Origin: an uncultured Woeseiaceae bacterium
Lineage (GTDB): Bacteria; Pseudomonadota; Gammaproteobacteria; Woeseiales; Woeseiaceae
Length of the DNA stretch: 5,177 nt
Direction: 5' to 3'
NCBI GenBank assembly: GCA_947259435.1
Contig: CAMYMP010000229.1
Location: 1 to 5,177 of the forward strand
The position numbers and the translations under genes were made by a program. The stretch's first letter is position 1, and the number at the start of each line of letters is the position of its first letter. Below, one piece after another: positions 1-5,177 of this stretch. The notes beneath the pieces are model-generated. The model saw only the letters and a program-made list of their open reading frames with translations, ran no database searches and had not been told where the DNA came from.

Positions 1-780
1 GTCTCCGGGATTGAGGTTCGGCCGGCGCTCCACCAGCGTTGAGCCACTCAGGAAGAAGACAACGGTGTCGAACCAATCCTCATCCGTTGTGCCATCTTCA
101 TCGTCATCGTGGCTGTTGTCTTCATCGATGTTGCCATCCCCGTCATCGTCAAAACCGGCGATGCCCGATGCGCCGTCGCCGTTACTGTCCCTGTCGGGGT
201 CTTCGTCAACGGAACCGTCGGCATCGTTGTCGATGCCGTCGAGGGGATCCTCTTTGTCCTGGCCATCCTCATCGTCATCGTTGTTGCTCCCCTCATCGAC
301 GTCGCCATCGCCATTATCGTCAATTCCATTTACGCCGGGTTTGCCGTCATCGTTATCGTCATCACCAGGATCCTCGTCCACCCGCCCGTCCTTGTCATTG
401 TCGGCGTCCTTGACGCCATCGGCATCGATGTCAAGACTCGGGTCCAGCGTTACCGCCAATACAGCCGTGGCCAAGGTACTGTCACCTTCGGGCGGCGATG
501 CCGGCACCGTCTGTTCGCGTACGTTCTCGCGCCAGTTAGTGTTCGGGTTGTCGGCCAGCGGCAGCATCAGCCGCTCGGTGCCGATCACGGCCGTCACCAT
601 GCGCTGCATCGCGAAGCGCGCGTCGCGGGTCGCATCGTTGCGCATGCCCGCAGCGTCCTGCGACTCGAGCACGTTATTGAGCAGGCCGGACATAGCCGTC
701 AGCAATAGTGCAGCGATCGCCACTGAGACCAACAGCTCAATAAGCGTGAAACCGGAGAGTATGTTGCGGCGGGCAGGCAC
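1..780 (-). CDS. gspJ: Minor pseudopilin GspJ-like, with large Asp-rich insertion (3' end beyond window)
   Basis: Minor pseudopilin thought to sit near the pseudopilus tip in the periplasm. The frame is open for 260 codons from a GTG at 780 to the left edge, with no stop seen. The GTG is the first possible start after the in-frame gspI stop, 9 bp upstream. Residues 1-10 form a short basic leader ending in Gly10, followed by FTLIE (11-15) with the conserved Glu at +5 and a hydrophobic helix to about residue 34: a class III prepilin signal cut by prepilin peptidase. Residues 35-112 resemble the start of a pseudopilin globular domain. Residues 117-235 are extremely acidic (46 Asp and 8 Glu of 119) with repeated DxDxDG loops. 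Residues 237-253 (FDTVVFFLSG...LVERR) look like a beta-strand of the GspJ fold resuming, so the acidic block appears inserted within the domain. J is assigned mainly from gene order; a PilW-type minor pilin is the alternative. Confidence 0.82.
   Translation of the reverse strand, partial: MPARRNILSGFTLIELLVSVAIAALLLTAMSGLLNNVLESQDAAGMRNDATRDARFAMQRMVTAVIGTERLMLPLADNPNTNWRENVREQTVPASPPEGDSTLATAVLAVTLDPSLDIDADGVKDADNDKDGRVDEDPGDDDNDDGKPGVNGIDDNGDGDVDEGSNNDDDEDGQDKEDPLDGIDNDADGSVDEDPDRDSNGDGASGIAGFDDDGDGNIDEDNSHDDDEDGTTDEDWFDTVVFFLSGSTLVERRPNLNPGD
61..402 (-). repeat. Two tandem copies of a 171-bp (57-codon) Asp-rich calcium-loop unit inside gspJ
   Basis: Copy 1 is residues 127-183 (232-402) and copy 2 is residues 184-240 (61-231). 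Aligned at an offset of exactly 57 residues with no gaps, 127-178 and 184-235 share 31 of 52 residues by hand count. Shared landmarks are DND.DG.VDEDP at the start, a Gly-rich spacer, DD.GDG..DE, and DDDEDG. The codons differ at many synonymous sites, so the duplication is not recent. The DxDxDG loops resemble EF-hand-like or thrombospondin type 3 calcium-binding loops. Calcium binding is inferred from the motif only. Confidence 0.8.
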
Positions 781-789
781 GTCAGCGAC

Positions 790-1260
790 TCACGGTGCGG
801 AGAGGCTTTCGAGCGACGTGACCGAACCTTCGACGTCGACGCGCACCCAAAGCAGGCCCGTATAGCCTGTAAAAGGATTGTTGTCGCCGTCCAAATTCTT
901 GTCCTGGATGGTGAACAGGTTGCCGTCGCTGTCCTCGTTGTCAGCGTCATAAAGTGCGAGATAGACAAGGCACCGGTTTGGCGACCCGGGCGCATCGGAG
1001 TAACTGCTCGGCATATTCTTGTTACCCGCGGCGGCCGCCGCCGTGATTAGCGACGACTGCGGCTCGGCGAGGACCTCTTCCATCTTCGCGAGCGCCGTGT
1101 AATGCTCTGCTGATGTCGATGTATAGACATCACTGCCGTGCATGCCCGTGTAAAGAGCATTCATCGCCGGAACTAACGCGAGCGCAATCAGCACGGTCGC
1201 GATCATGACTTCGATGTAAGTCAGGCCCGACTGACGTTTGTTAGAGGATGGCCGATTCAC
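790..1260 (-). CDS. gspI: Minor pseudopilin GspI-like
   Basis: Minor pseudopilin of 156 residues. In characterised T2SSs, GspI forms the tip complex with GspJ and GspK. The start is a GTG whose last two bases belong to the gspH stop codon (GTGA, 4-bp overlap), implying translational coupling. The leader ends at Gly12, followed by LTYIE (13-17) with Glu at +5 and a hydrophobic helix to about residue 32. Leu at +1 instead of the usual Phe is mildly unusual. Residues 56-68 (ALAKMEEVLAEPQ) match the conserved helix of the GspI/PilV family. Residues 105-128 form an acidic segment (DADNEDSDGN and DKNLDGDNN), which helps make it longer than the roughly 120-130 residues usual for GspI. The C-terminus (LLWVRVDVEG) resembles the terminal beta-strands of the family. 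Assignment to I rather than a PilV-type protein rests partly on position. Confidence 0.82.
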   Translation of the reverse strand: MNRPSSNKRQSGLTYIEVMIATVLIALALVPAMNALYTGMHGSDVYTSTSAEHYTALAKMEEVLAEPQSSLITAAAAAGNKNMPSSYSDAPGSPNRCLVYLALYDADNEDSDGNLFTIQDKNLDGDNNPFTGYTGLLWVRVDVEGSVTSLESLSAP

Positions 1261-1814
1261 TGGATCGTTACCCGCCCGGTCATCGGCGAAACACTTACAA
1301 ATCGCTGCTGGCCCTCATAGCTCAGCTCAACGGTGCCGTCCGTGAGCAATTTCCTGACGGGGTCTGCGCCAACCATCCATATTGGCGTGCCGTTGGGATC
1401 GAATATCACGCTTCGACGCCGACCCGCATCTTCGTAGGCGAAGACATCAATGTTGTTGCTGATCGTCACACCTTGCGTGCCGCTACTCGTATTGACGTTG
1501 AAAACATAGGGTTGCTTGCTGATCGGATGCGTCAGCGTGGAAAGCGTGATCAACGGGACGACGCTGATATCGTATTTTTTGACCGTCACCGTTTGCGTAA
1601 CGTGGCTGACCGTGAGTCCGTGACCTTCGCCGGTCCGAATCGCCTCGCTCCTGGCGAAGCGAAAAGCGCTCGCAACGGCCGCCGCGGCGCGATCCAGCCG
1701 GACTTCGTCATTGCCGTTGTTAGCAGGAATCGCCAGCGCGGCGATCAGCCCGAGCAGCCCGATGACGAGCAGCATTTCGATCAAGGTGTAGCCTTGTGCC
1801 TGCCGTACCTTCAT
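1257..1814 (-). CDS. gspH: Minor pseudopilin GspH-like (GspH/FimT family)
   Basis: Minor pseudopilin of 185 residues that would link the tip complex to the GspG shaft. I chose the ATG at 1814 because GGAGA (1822-1826) lies 7 nt upstream. An in-frame TTG at 1832 would add six residues but lies upstream of that Shine-Dalgarno sequence and inside a hairpin arm. The leader MKVRQAQG is cut after Gly8. YTLIE (9-13) carries the +5 Glu, and a hydrophobic helix runs to about residue 29 (IGLLGLIAALAIPA). Residues 40-62 (AAAAVASAFRFARSEAIRTGEG) are the characteristic GspH/FimT helix. The C-terminus (RFVSVSPMTGRVTIQ) is the usual ending of this family. It overlaps the gspI start by 4 bp. It is separated from gspG by 84 bp holding a large inverted repeat, so its expression may be set apart from gspG. 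Confidence 0.88.
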   Translation of the reverse strand: MKVRQAQGYTLIEMLLVIGLLGLIAALAIPANNGNDEVRLDRAAAAVASAFRFARSEAIRTGEGHGLTVSHVTQTVTVKKYDISVVPLITLSTLTHPISKQPYVFNVNTSSGTQGVTISNNIDVFAYEDAGRRRSVIFDPNGTPIWMVGADPVRKLLTDGTVELSYEGQQRFVSVSPMTGRVTIQ

Positions 1815-1821
1815 CGTGCCG

Positions 1822-1826
1822 TCTCC
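1822..1826 (-). promoter_or_regulatory. Ribosome binding site of gspH
   Basis: GGAGA on the minus strand, 7 nt before the ATG at 1814. It decides the start in favour of this ATG over the in-frame TTG at 1832. It begins 5 nt downstream, in transcription order, of the inverted repeat 1832-1887, so the folded mRNA could influence access to it. Confidence 0.65.
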
Positions 1827-1831
1827 ACGCA

Positions 1832-1887
1832 AATGGGGACATTCCTAATTTAATGTACTAGTACGCTAAATCGGGAATGTCCCCATT
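1832..1887. repeat. 56-bp inverted repeat with perfect 14-bp arms (REP/MITE-like) between gspG and gspH
   Basis: The outer arms AATGGGGACATTCC (1832-1845) and GGAATGTCCCCATT (1874-1887) are exact reverse complements. Inside, 1848-1852 pairs with 1867-1871, and the centre GTAC-TA-GTAC (1855-1864) is self-complementary. In total, 23 of 28 opposed positions are Watson-Crick around a centre between 1859 and 1860. The interior is more AT-rich than its surroundings. There is no transposase in the window and no target duplication I can identify. It resembles repetitive extragenic palindromes or small non-autonomous elements. It could also act as an mRNA-stabilising hairpin 3' of gspG. It lacks the T-tract expected of an intrinsic terminator in the gspG direction. 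Confidence 0.85.
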
Positions 1888-1898
1888 GTTGGTTGAGA

Positions 1899-2417
1899 TT
1901 ATTCGTCGCCGATGAATTCACCGGTGACCGAGTCGAAACGCCAGCCGTCCGTGCCCGCGCTGGCCAGCCCGAGAATGCCGGTCGTGACTACGGTAACCGT
2001 GTTGTTCGGGACTCCTCCAAGCGGGTTATCCGGCAGGTCGTCCTTGAGGTACGGACCGTACCTGAACGTCGTATCCGTGCCCGTGCAAGCTACCCCCGCT
2101 GCGTTGGTGTAGTTCCGGAGCTGCGCGAGAAATGCCGGTTCGCCGACCGCGCCAACCACGTTCGTGGAGCCGGCAGGACAACCTGCGCCTGTCGAGACCA
2201 CGGCACCCGGGTATTCCCCGTGCTGTTGACGGTACAAGTCGATCGCAGATCGAATATTGGCTATGTTCGTGTCATAGGCCGACTGCGTCGCATCATCCGT
2301 GGCAGCCGTGAACTGCGGGACAATGATCGCCGCAAGAATCGCCAGAATGATCACGACGATCAGCAACTCAACCAGTGTAAAGCCTCGTTGGACCATATTT
2401 TTTTCCAGCGAAATCAT
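1899..2417 (-). CDS. gspG: Major pseudopilin GspG-like (divergent)
   Basis: Predicted shaft subunit of the pseudopilus, 172 residues. The ATG at 2417 has GAAGAGG ending 8 nt upstream. An internal ATG at 2396 (Met8) is possible but has a poorer site. The leader MISLEKNMVQRG is cut after Gly12. FTLVE (13-17) carries the +5 Glu, and the hydrophobic helix runs to about residue 36 (IIVPQF). Residues 45-70 (QSAYDTNIANIRSAIDLYRQQHGEYP) are the typical GspG/type IV pilin alpha-1 continuation. GPYLKDDLPDNPLGG (121-135) corresponds to the GspG segment usually written GPYL..P.DPWG, but lacks the Trp. GTDGWRFD near the C-terminus fits the last strands. It differs from textbook GspG in being longer and having two cysteines (80 and 111), which might pair in the periplasm. 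A type IV-like major pilin is the alternative. Confidence 0.8.
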   Translation of the reverse strand: MISLEKNMVQRGFTLVELLIVVIILAILAAIIVPQFTAATDDATQSAYDTNIANIRSAIDLYRQQHGEYPGAVVSTGAGCPAGSTNVVGAVGEPAFLAQLRNYTNAAGVACTGTDTTFRYGPYLKDDLPDNPLGGVPNNTVTVVTTGILGLASAGTDGWRFDSVTGEFIGDE

Positions 2418-2529
2418 AGGATTAACCTCTTCAACAGAATGTTGTGTCTACTACAGTAACCATATCGGCAAAGTACCCCGGGGCTTTAGCGAACGGTTCA
2501 CGTTTTTCGCCTTTCAGGGCCCGAATATC
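2418..2529. other. Short gspF-gspG intergenic gap
   Basis: 112 bp with no open frame of interest. It contains the gspG Shine-Dalgarno (GAAGAGG on the minus strand, 2426-2432). There are only short inverted matches, such as GAAC-G-GTTC near 2489-2499, and no run of T typical of a terminator. I looked for a sigma70-type promoter for gspG and found no convincing -35/-10 pair, though the gap is long enough to hold one. A separate promoter or processing site would make sense because the shaft pilin is needed in excess, but the sequence does not show it. Confidence 0.5.
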
Positions 2530-3657
2530 CTAAGACACAGCGTGCGAGAGCTTGAAAATCGGCAGAATCAGGGAGCTAACGAGCACGCCGACGACGACAC
2601 CCATGACCAGCAGCATGATCGGCTCGGCGAGTTTCGACAGTCTGTCGAGCTGCTTGGTCAGCTGGGTTTCATAATAGTCGGCGATACGTCCCATAACCTT
2701 GCCCAGGTTGCCGGTCTGCTCGCCTGTCGCAATCATGTGCTTGGCGAGGTCGGGCACGAAGTCGGCCTCGGCAAATCCTGCGGCGACGCCTGCGCCCGAT
2801 TGCACTTTTGCCGCGATATTTGAAATCAGGTTTCTGAAAATCGAATTCCTCACGACGTCGCGGCACGCATCGAGGCTGTCCATGACCGATACGCCGTTGA
2901 CCAGGGACAGGCTCAATACTTGCAAAGACTGCACGAGGTAGATTTGGATAAATACGTCGCGGATGCCTGCAAGATGCAACTGCAGATAATCGATGCGAGC
3001 GCGGCCTCTGTCGCTGGTCACCCACTGGCGAAGTGCAACGCCTGTCACGCCGATCCCTGCGAGCACCAGCCACCAGTATTGCCGCAGCATGTCGCTGATC
3101 GACATGAGCGCTTTCGTCGTTACCGGCAGCTGGTCATAAATAGAGTTGAACAACGTGCCGAACTTGGGAAACACGACGACCAGCACGAAAACGACCACGG
3201 CCAGCGAAAAGGCAATCAGGAAAGCCGGGTAGGTTGCGGCGGAGATGAGCGTGTTGCGCAGCTCCTCGCGCTTTTTATCCATATCGAGCAATTGCAGCAA
3301 GACCTCGTGCATGAATCCACCGGCCTCGCTCGCACCGATCAGGTTGACATAGGTGGAGGAAAACACGGTGTCGTGATTCGCGAGCGCGAAACCGAATGAC
3401 TGGCCTTCACTGATATCCTGCGCTACCTGCTCGACAATCTTGCGCATATGCGGATTCTCGGTCTGTTTGACGATCGTCGTCAGCGCGCCGTAGAGGCTTT
3501 CACCGGTCTCCAGCAACAGCGCCAGCTGCTCGGTAAAGAACATTCGGTCGGTCGTCCCGGCCGTGCGCGACTGTCCTGGAAGCTGGAATTCGAAGCCGCC
3601 GCCGACCTTTTTCTCGACCGGGTCTTTGACCGGAGCTGTATCGATCTGCAGTGCCAT
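2530..3657 (-). CDS. gspF: T2SS inner-membrane platform protein GspF
   Basis: Polytopic inner-membrane platform of the T2SS/type IV pilus family. It contacts the GspE ATPase and handles pseudopilins. 375 residues; ATG at 3657, preceded by AGGCGG that partly overlaps the upstream stop codon. The first T2SSF domain is about 38-161, opening with MFFTEQLALLLETGESLYGAL and including GASEAGGF (108-115). The second is about 240-364, with the family motif TGEQTGNLGKVMGRIADYYE (311-330) and then LAEPIMLLVMG. Predicted membrane segments are about 144-163, 194-209 and 346-367. It ends in LPIFKLSHAV, close to the usual family end. The N-terminal part before the first domain is short and lacks the Y.A.d..G opening common in GspF, which explains the below-average length. 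It starts 9 bp after the end of the gspE remainder, so the two are probably co-transcribed and coupled. Confidence 0.93.
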   Translation of the reverse strand: MALQIDTAPVKDPVEKKVGGGFEFQLPGQSRTAGTTDRMFFTEQLALLLETGESLYGALTTIVKQTENPHMRKIVEQVAQDISEGQSFGFALANHDTVFSSTYVNLIGASEAGGFMHEVLLQLLDMDKKREELRNTLISAATYPAFLIAFSLAVVVFVLVVVFPKFGTLFNSIYDQLPVTTKALMSISDMLRQYWWLVLAGIGVTGVALRQWVTSDRGRARIDYLQLHLAGIRDVFIQIYLVQSLQVLSLSLVNGVSVMDSLDACRDVVRNSIFRNLISNIAAKVQSGAGVAAGFAEADFVPDLAKHMIATGEQTGNLGKVMGRIADYYETQLTKQLDRLSKLAEPIMLLVMGVVVGVLVSSLILPIFKLSHAVS

Positions 3658-3666
3658 TTCAGCCGC

Positions 3667-3855
3667 CTATATGCTCGTCACGCGAGAGACTTCCTCGAGC
3701 GTCGTGCGCCGCTCCAGCACGCGGGCGAGGCCGTCCTCAAACAGATTGCGAAAGCCGCGCCCGTGGAGGTAGTCGCTTAGTTCATCGCGACTCGGACTCG
3801 AGATGATCAGTTTTTGCAGGTCCGGGTCCGTCTTCAAGATTTCGTGGATGCCCAT
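3667..3855 (-). pseudogene. gspE: C-terminal remainder of gspE, out of frame with the main part
   Basis: 62 residues from an internal ATG. They match the extreme C-terminus of GspE/PilB ATPases: GIHEIL, a conserved helical stretch (DPDLQKLIISS), then NLFEDGLARVLERRTTLEEVSRVT, which is the usual family ending. It is read one frame away from the upstream gspE and overlaps its premature end (3834-3855). In intact relatives, GIHEIL follows directly on a GC..C..TGY.GR sequence. Here only an Arg codon (3856-3858) of that motif is present, and the frame further upstream encodes nothing family-like before a stop at 3898-3900. No Shine-Dalgarno near the ATG argues for independent translation. I read this as the displaced tail of a broken gene or a sequence error, not a separate small gene. 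Confidence 0.8.
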
Positions 3856-5177
3856 GCGGAGCCGAACTGCTCGACGATCTCGAGCGGTGCAAGAAAATCA
3901 GATTGGCAGCTCGGGCAGATCGTCCGTACAAGGCGCTGACCCACGACGCCGAGCAGTGCTGACGACAATAAGTAAGGCTCGACACCCATGTCGATGAGCC
4001 GTGTGACTGCACCGACAGCATCGTTGGTGTGCAAAGTCGAGAGGACGAGATGACCCGTGAGTGCGGCCTGCACCGCGATCTCGGCGGTCTCGCGCTCACG
4101 AATCTCGCCAACCATGACGATGTCCGGGTCCTGGCGCAGCACATGCTTGAGGATCTTGGCGAACGTCAGACCGATGCCGCCACGAACCTCGTTCTGATTG
4201 ATAATGTCGAGCTGATACTCCACGGGATCTTCGATCGTGACGAGGTTCTTTTCGATGCTCTTGATATGATTTAGGGCCGCGTAAAGGCTGGTCGTCTTGC
4301 CGCTGCCCGTCGGTCCGGTCACGAGAATCAAGCCGTGGCTGGAATCCAGCAACTGCTTGAATATCATGAGGTTCTCGTCACACATGTTGAGCTTGTTGAC
4401 GTCGAGGATCGCCTGGTTCTTGTCGAGAATACGGAGTACGACTTTCTCGCCGTATAGTCCCGGCAAGGAACTGAATCGCAGGTCAATCGAGCGGCCCTGT
4501 GTCTGAACCTGGATGCGCCCATCCTGCGGCATACGCCTCTCGGCGATATCGAGATTCGCCATGACTTTTAGTCGTGATACGAGCGCTGGATGCAGCTCGA
4601 CGCGCGGCGCCGTGAATTCATACAGCAGGCCGTCGATACGAAAGCGGATGCGTGAGTGCGTGCGGAATGGCTCGAGGTGGATGTCACTCGCGCCGTCGCG
4701 GACGGCGCGCTGAATAATTGAATTGACGAGGTTGACGACGGGGCTGCCGGCCGCCACCTCGTCGATCGCAGAGTAATCGTCGATCTGCAAATTTTCGACG
4801 ACGGCAAAGTCTTCATCGACATCGCCCACCATGTCGAATTGCATATCGTCGATATCGACCGACTCGTTGAGCAGCTTGAGAATGTCTTCCTTGCGGGCCA
4901 GCACGGGTTTAACGACGCACTGCAGACGTTCAGAGACTTCCTCGATCGTCGGCATATCCTGCGGCTTTGCGGTTGCGAGATACAGGGAGCTCCGAACGCG
5001 GAACAGTGGCATTACGCACAGACGCCGCGCGACGTTGCTGTCCAGAAGCGCCGCTGCCACCGGATCGAAAAGTCCAGGCCGCACCCTCACGAACGGCACG
5101 CCCAGCTGTTCGCCGAGGGCCCGTAGCACATCGTTCTCAGCAACCCAGCCCTTGTCGATAATGATCTGGCCCATGCG
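3834..5177 (-). CDS. gspE: T2SS assembly ATPase GspE, 5' end cut by window edge, 3' end frameshifted
   Basis: Cytoplasmic hexameric ATPase that powers pseudopilus assembly through GspF. Residues are counted from the Met at 5174, which is probably internal: with the preceding Arg (5175-5177) it forms the RMG of an N-terminal MshEN/T2SSE_N half-motif ending at Gln23. The true start therefore lies beyond the window. An acidic linker (107-139) precedes the N2 domain (about 143-250: VRDGASDIHLEPF, then RFRIDG). The C1 domain has Walker A GPTGSGKT (287-294), Asp box VTIEDPVEY (312-320), Walker B region RQDPDIVMVGEIRE (347-360) and His box TGHLVLSTLHTNDA (373-386). Only the first pair of the tetracysteine zinc motif is seen, CPSC (420-423). 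After FGSA (440) the frame runs into six unrelated residues and a TGA. The family C-terminus resumes in another frame at about 3858. Catalytic motifs are intact, but product function is uncertain. Confidence 0.9.
   Translation of the reverse strand, partial: RMGQIIIDKGWVAENDVLRALGEQLGVPFVRVRPGLFDPVAAALLDSNVARRLCVMPLFRVRSSLYLATAKPQDMPTIEEVSERLQCVVKPVLARKEDILKLLNESVDIDDMQFDMVGDVDEDFAVVENLQIDDYSAIDEVAAGSPVVNLVNSIIQRAVRDGASDIHLEPFRTHSRIRFRIDGLLYEFTAPRVELHPALVSRLKVMANLDIAERRMPQDGRIQVQTQGRSIDLRFSSLPGLYGEKVVLRILDKNQAILDVNKLNMCDENLMIFKQLLDSSHGLILVTGPTGSGKTTSLYAALNHIKSIEKNLVTIEDPVEYQLDIINQNEVRGGIGLTFAKILKHVLRQDPDIVMVGEIRERETAEIAVQAALTGHLVLSTLHTNDAVGAVTRLIDMGVEPYLLSSALLGVVGQRLVRTICPSCQSDFLAPLEIVEQFGSAWASTKS

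Noticed and set aside
48..329. Minus-strand 93-codon frame rich in Met and Thr
   Set aside because: It is an off-frame reading of the same Asp repeats (GATGACGATG read as ATG ACG ATG) inside gspJ.
109..708. Plus-strand 199-codon frame rich in Val/Ile that looks like a membrane protein
   Set aside because: GTC and ATC are the reverse complements of GAC and GAT, so the hydrophobic look is an artefact of the poly-Asp region opposite. The minus strand has a clear prepilin reading.
11..865. Plus-strand 284-codon open frame, extremely Ser-rich
   Set aside because: It is the antisense of the Asp-codon-rich gspJ region: GAT/GAC repeats read in reverse in this frame give runs of Ser codons. It runs past the gspJ start into gspI without any domain.
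1815..1832. TTG start of gspH at 1832
   Set aside because: The GGAGA ribosome site lies downstream of this TTG and fits the ATG at 1814, which also gives a normal-length prepilin leader.
1248..1853. Plus-strand 201-codon frame opposite gspH
   Set aside because: No recognisable domain or ribosome site, and it lies entirely opposite the well-supported gspH coding frame.
1832..1887. Inverted repeat as a rho-independent terminator
   Set aside because: The stem is long, but no U-tract follows it in the direction of transcription, and gspH continues immediately with its own ribosome site.
2418..2529. Sigma70 promoter for gspG
   Set aside because: A TTGCCG on the minus strand could serve as a -35, but no acceptable -10 lies at the right spacing, so I do not call it.

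Overview
The window is a single block of co-directional genes on the minus strand. They encode the core of a type II secretion (T2SS) or type IV-pilus-like machine. In transcription order, from right to left on the given strand, they are: assembly ATPase GspE (5' end cut by the right edge, 3' part frameshifted), inner-membrane platform protein GspF, major pseudopilin GspG, and minor pseudopilins GspH, GspI and GspJ (3' end cut by the left edge). The E-F-G-H-I-J order is that of a classical gsp operon, so GspC/D would be expected beyond the right edge and GspK onward beyond the left edge. The moderately high GC content, gene order and family types suggest a Gammaproteobacterium or related proteobacterium, probably environmental. 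This assignment is inference only.

Layout. 3834-5177 is gspE up to a premature stop, and 3667-3855 is its C-terminal remainder in another frame. 2530-3657 is gspF. 2418-2529 is a short gap carrying the gspG ribosome binding site. 1899-2417 is gspG. 1815-1898 is a gap almost filled by a long inverted repeat (1832-1887). 1257-1814 is gspH, 790-1260 is gspI (4-bp overlap with gspH), and 1-780 is gspJ (9 bp after gspI). No plus-strand gene, RNA gene, CRISPR array or insertion sequence is supported. The long plus-strand open frames are antisense shadows.

How it works together. GspE hydrolyses ATP in the cytoplasm and drives GspF in the inner membrane. GspF extracts processed pseudopilins and assembles them into a short periplasmic pseudopilus, with GspG as the shaft and GspH/I/J near the tip.

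Three things are unusual. First, GspJ carries a very acidic insertion of about 120 residues, built from two copies of a 57-residue unit of DxDxDG calcium-loop-like motifs, and GspI has a smaller acidic segment of the same kind. Second, gspE appears to have lost a short internal segment, including the second cysteine pair of its zinc motif, with a frameshift at the junction. Third, a 56-bp inverted repeat with perfect 14-bp arms lies between gspG and gspH. I do not see a wholly new system. The acidic pseudopilins are the best candidate for undescribed biology.
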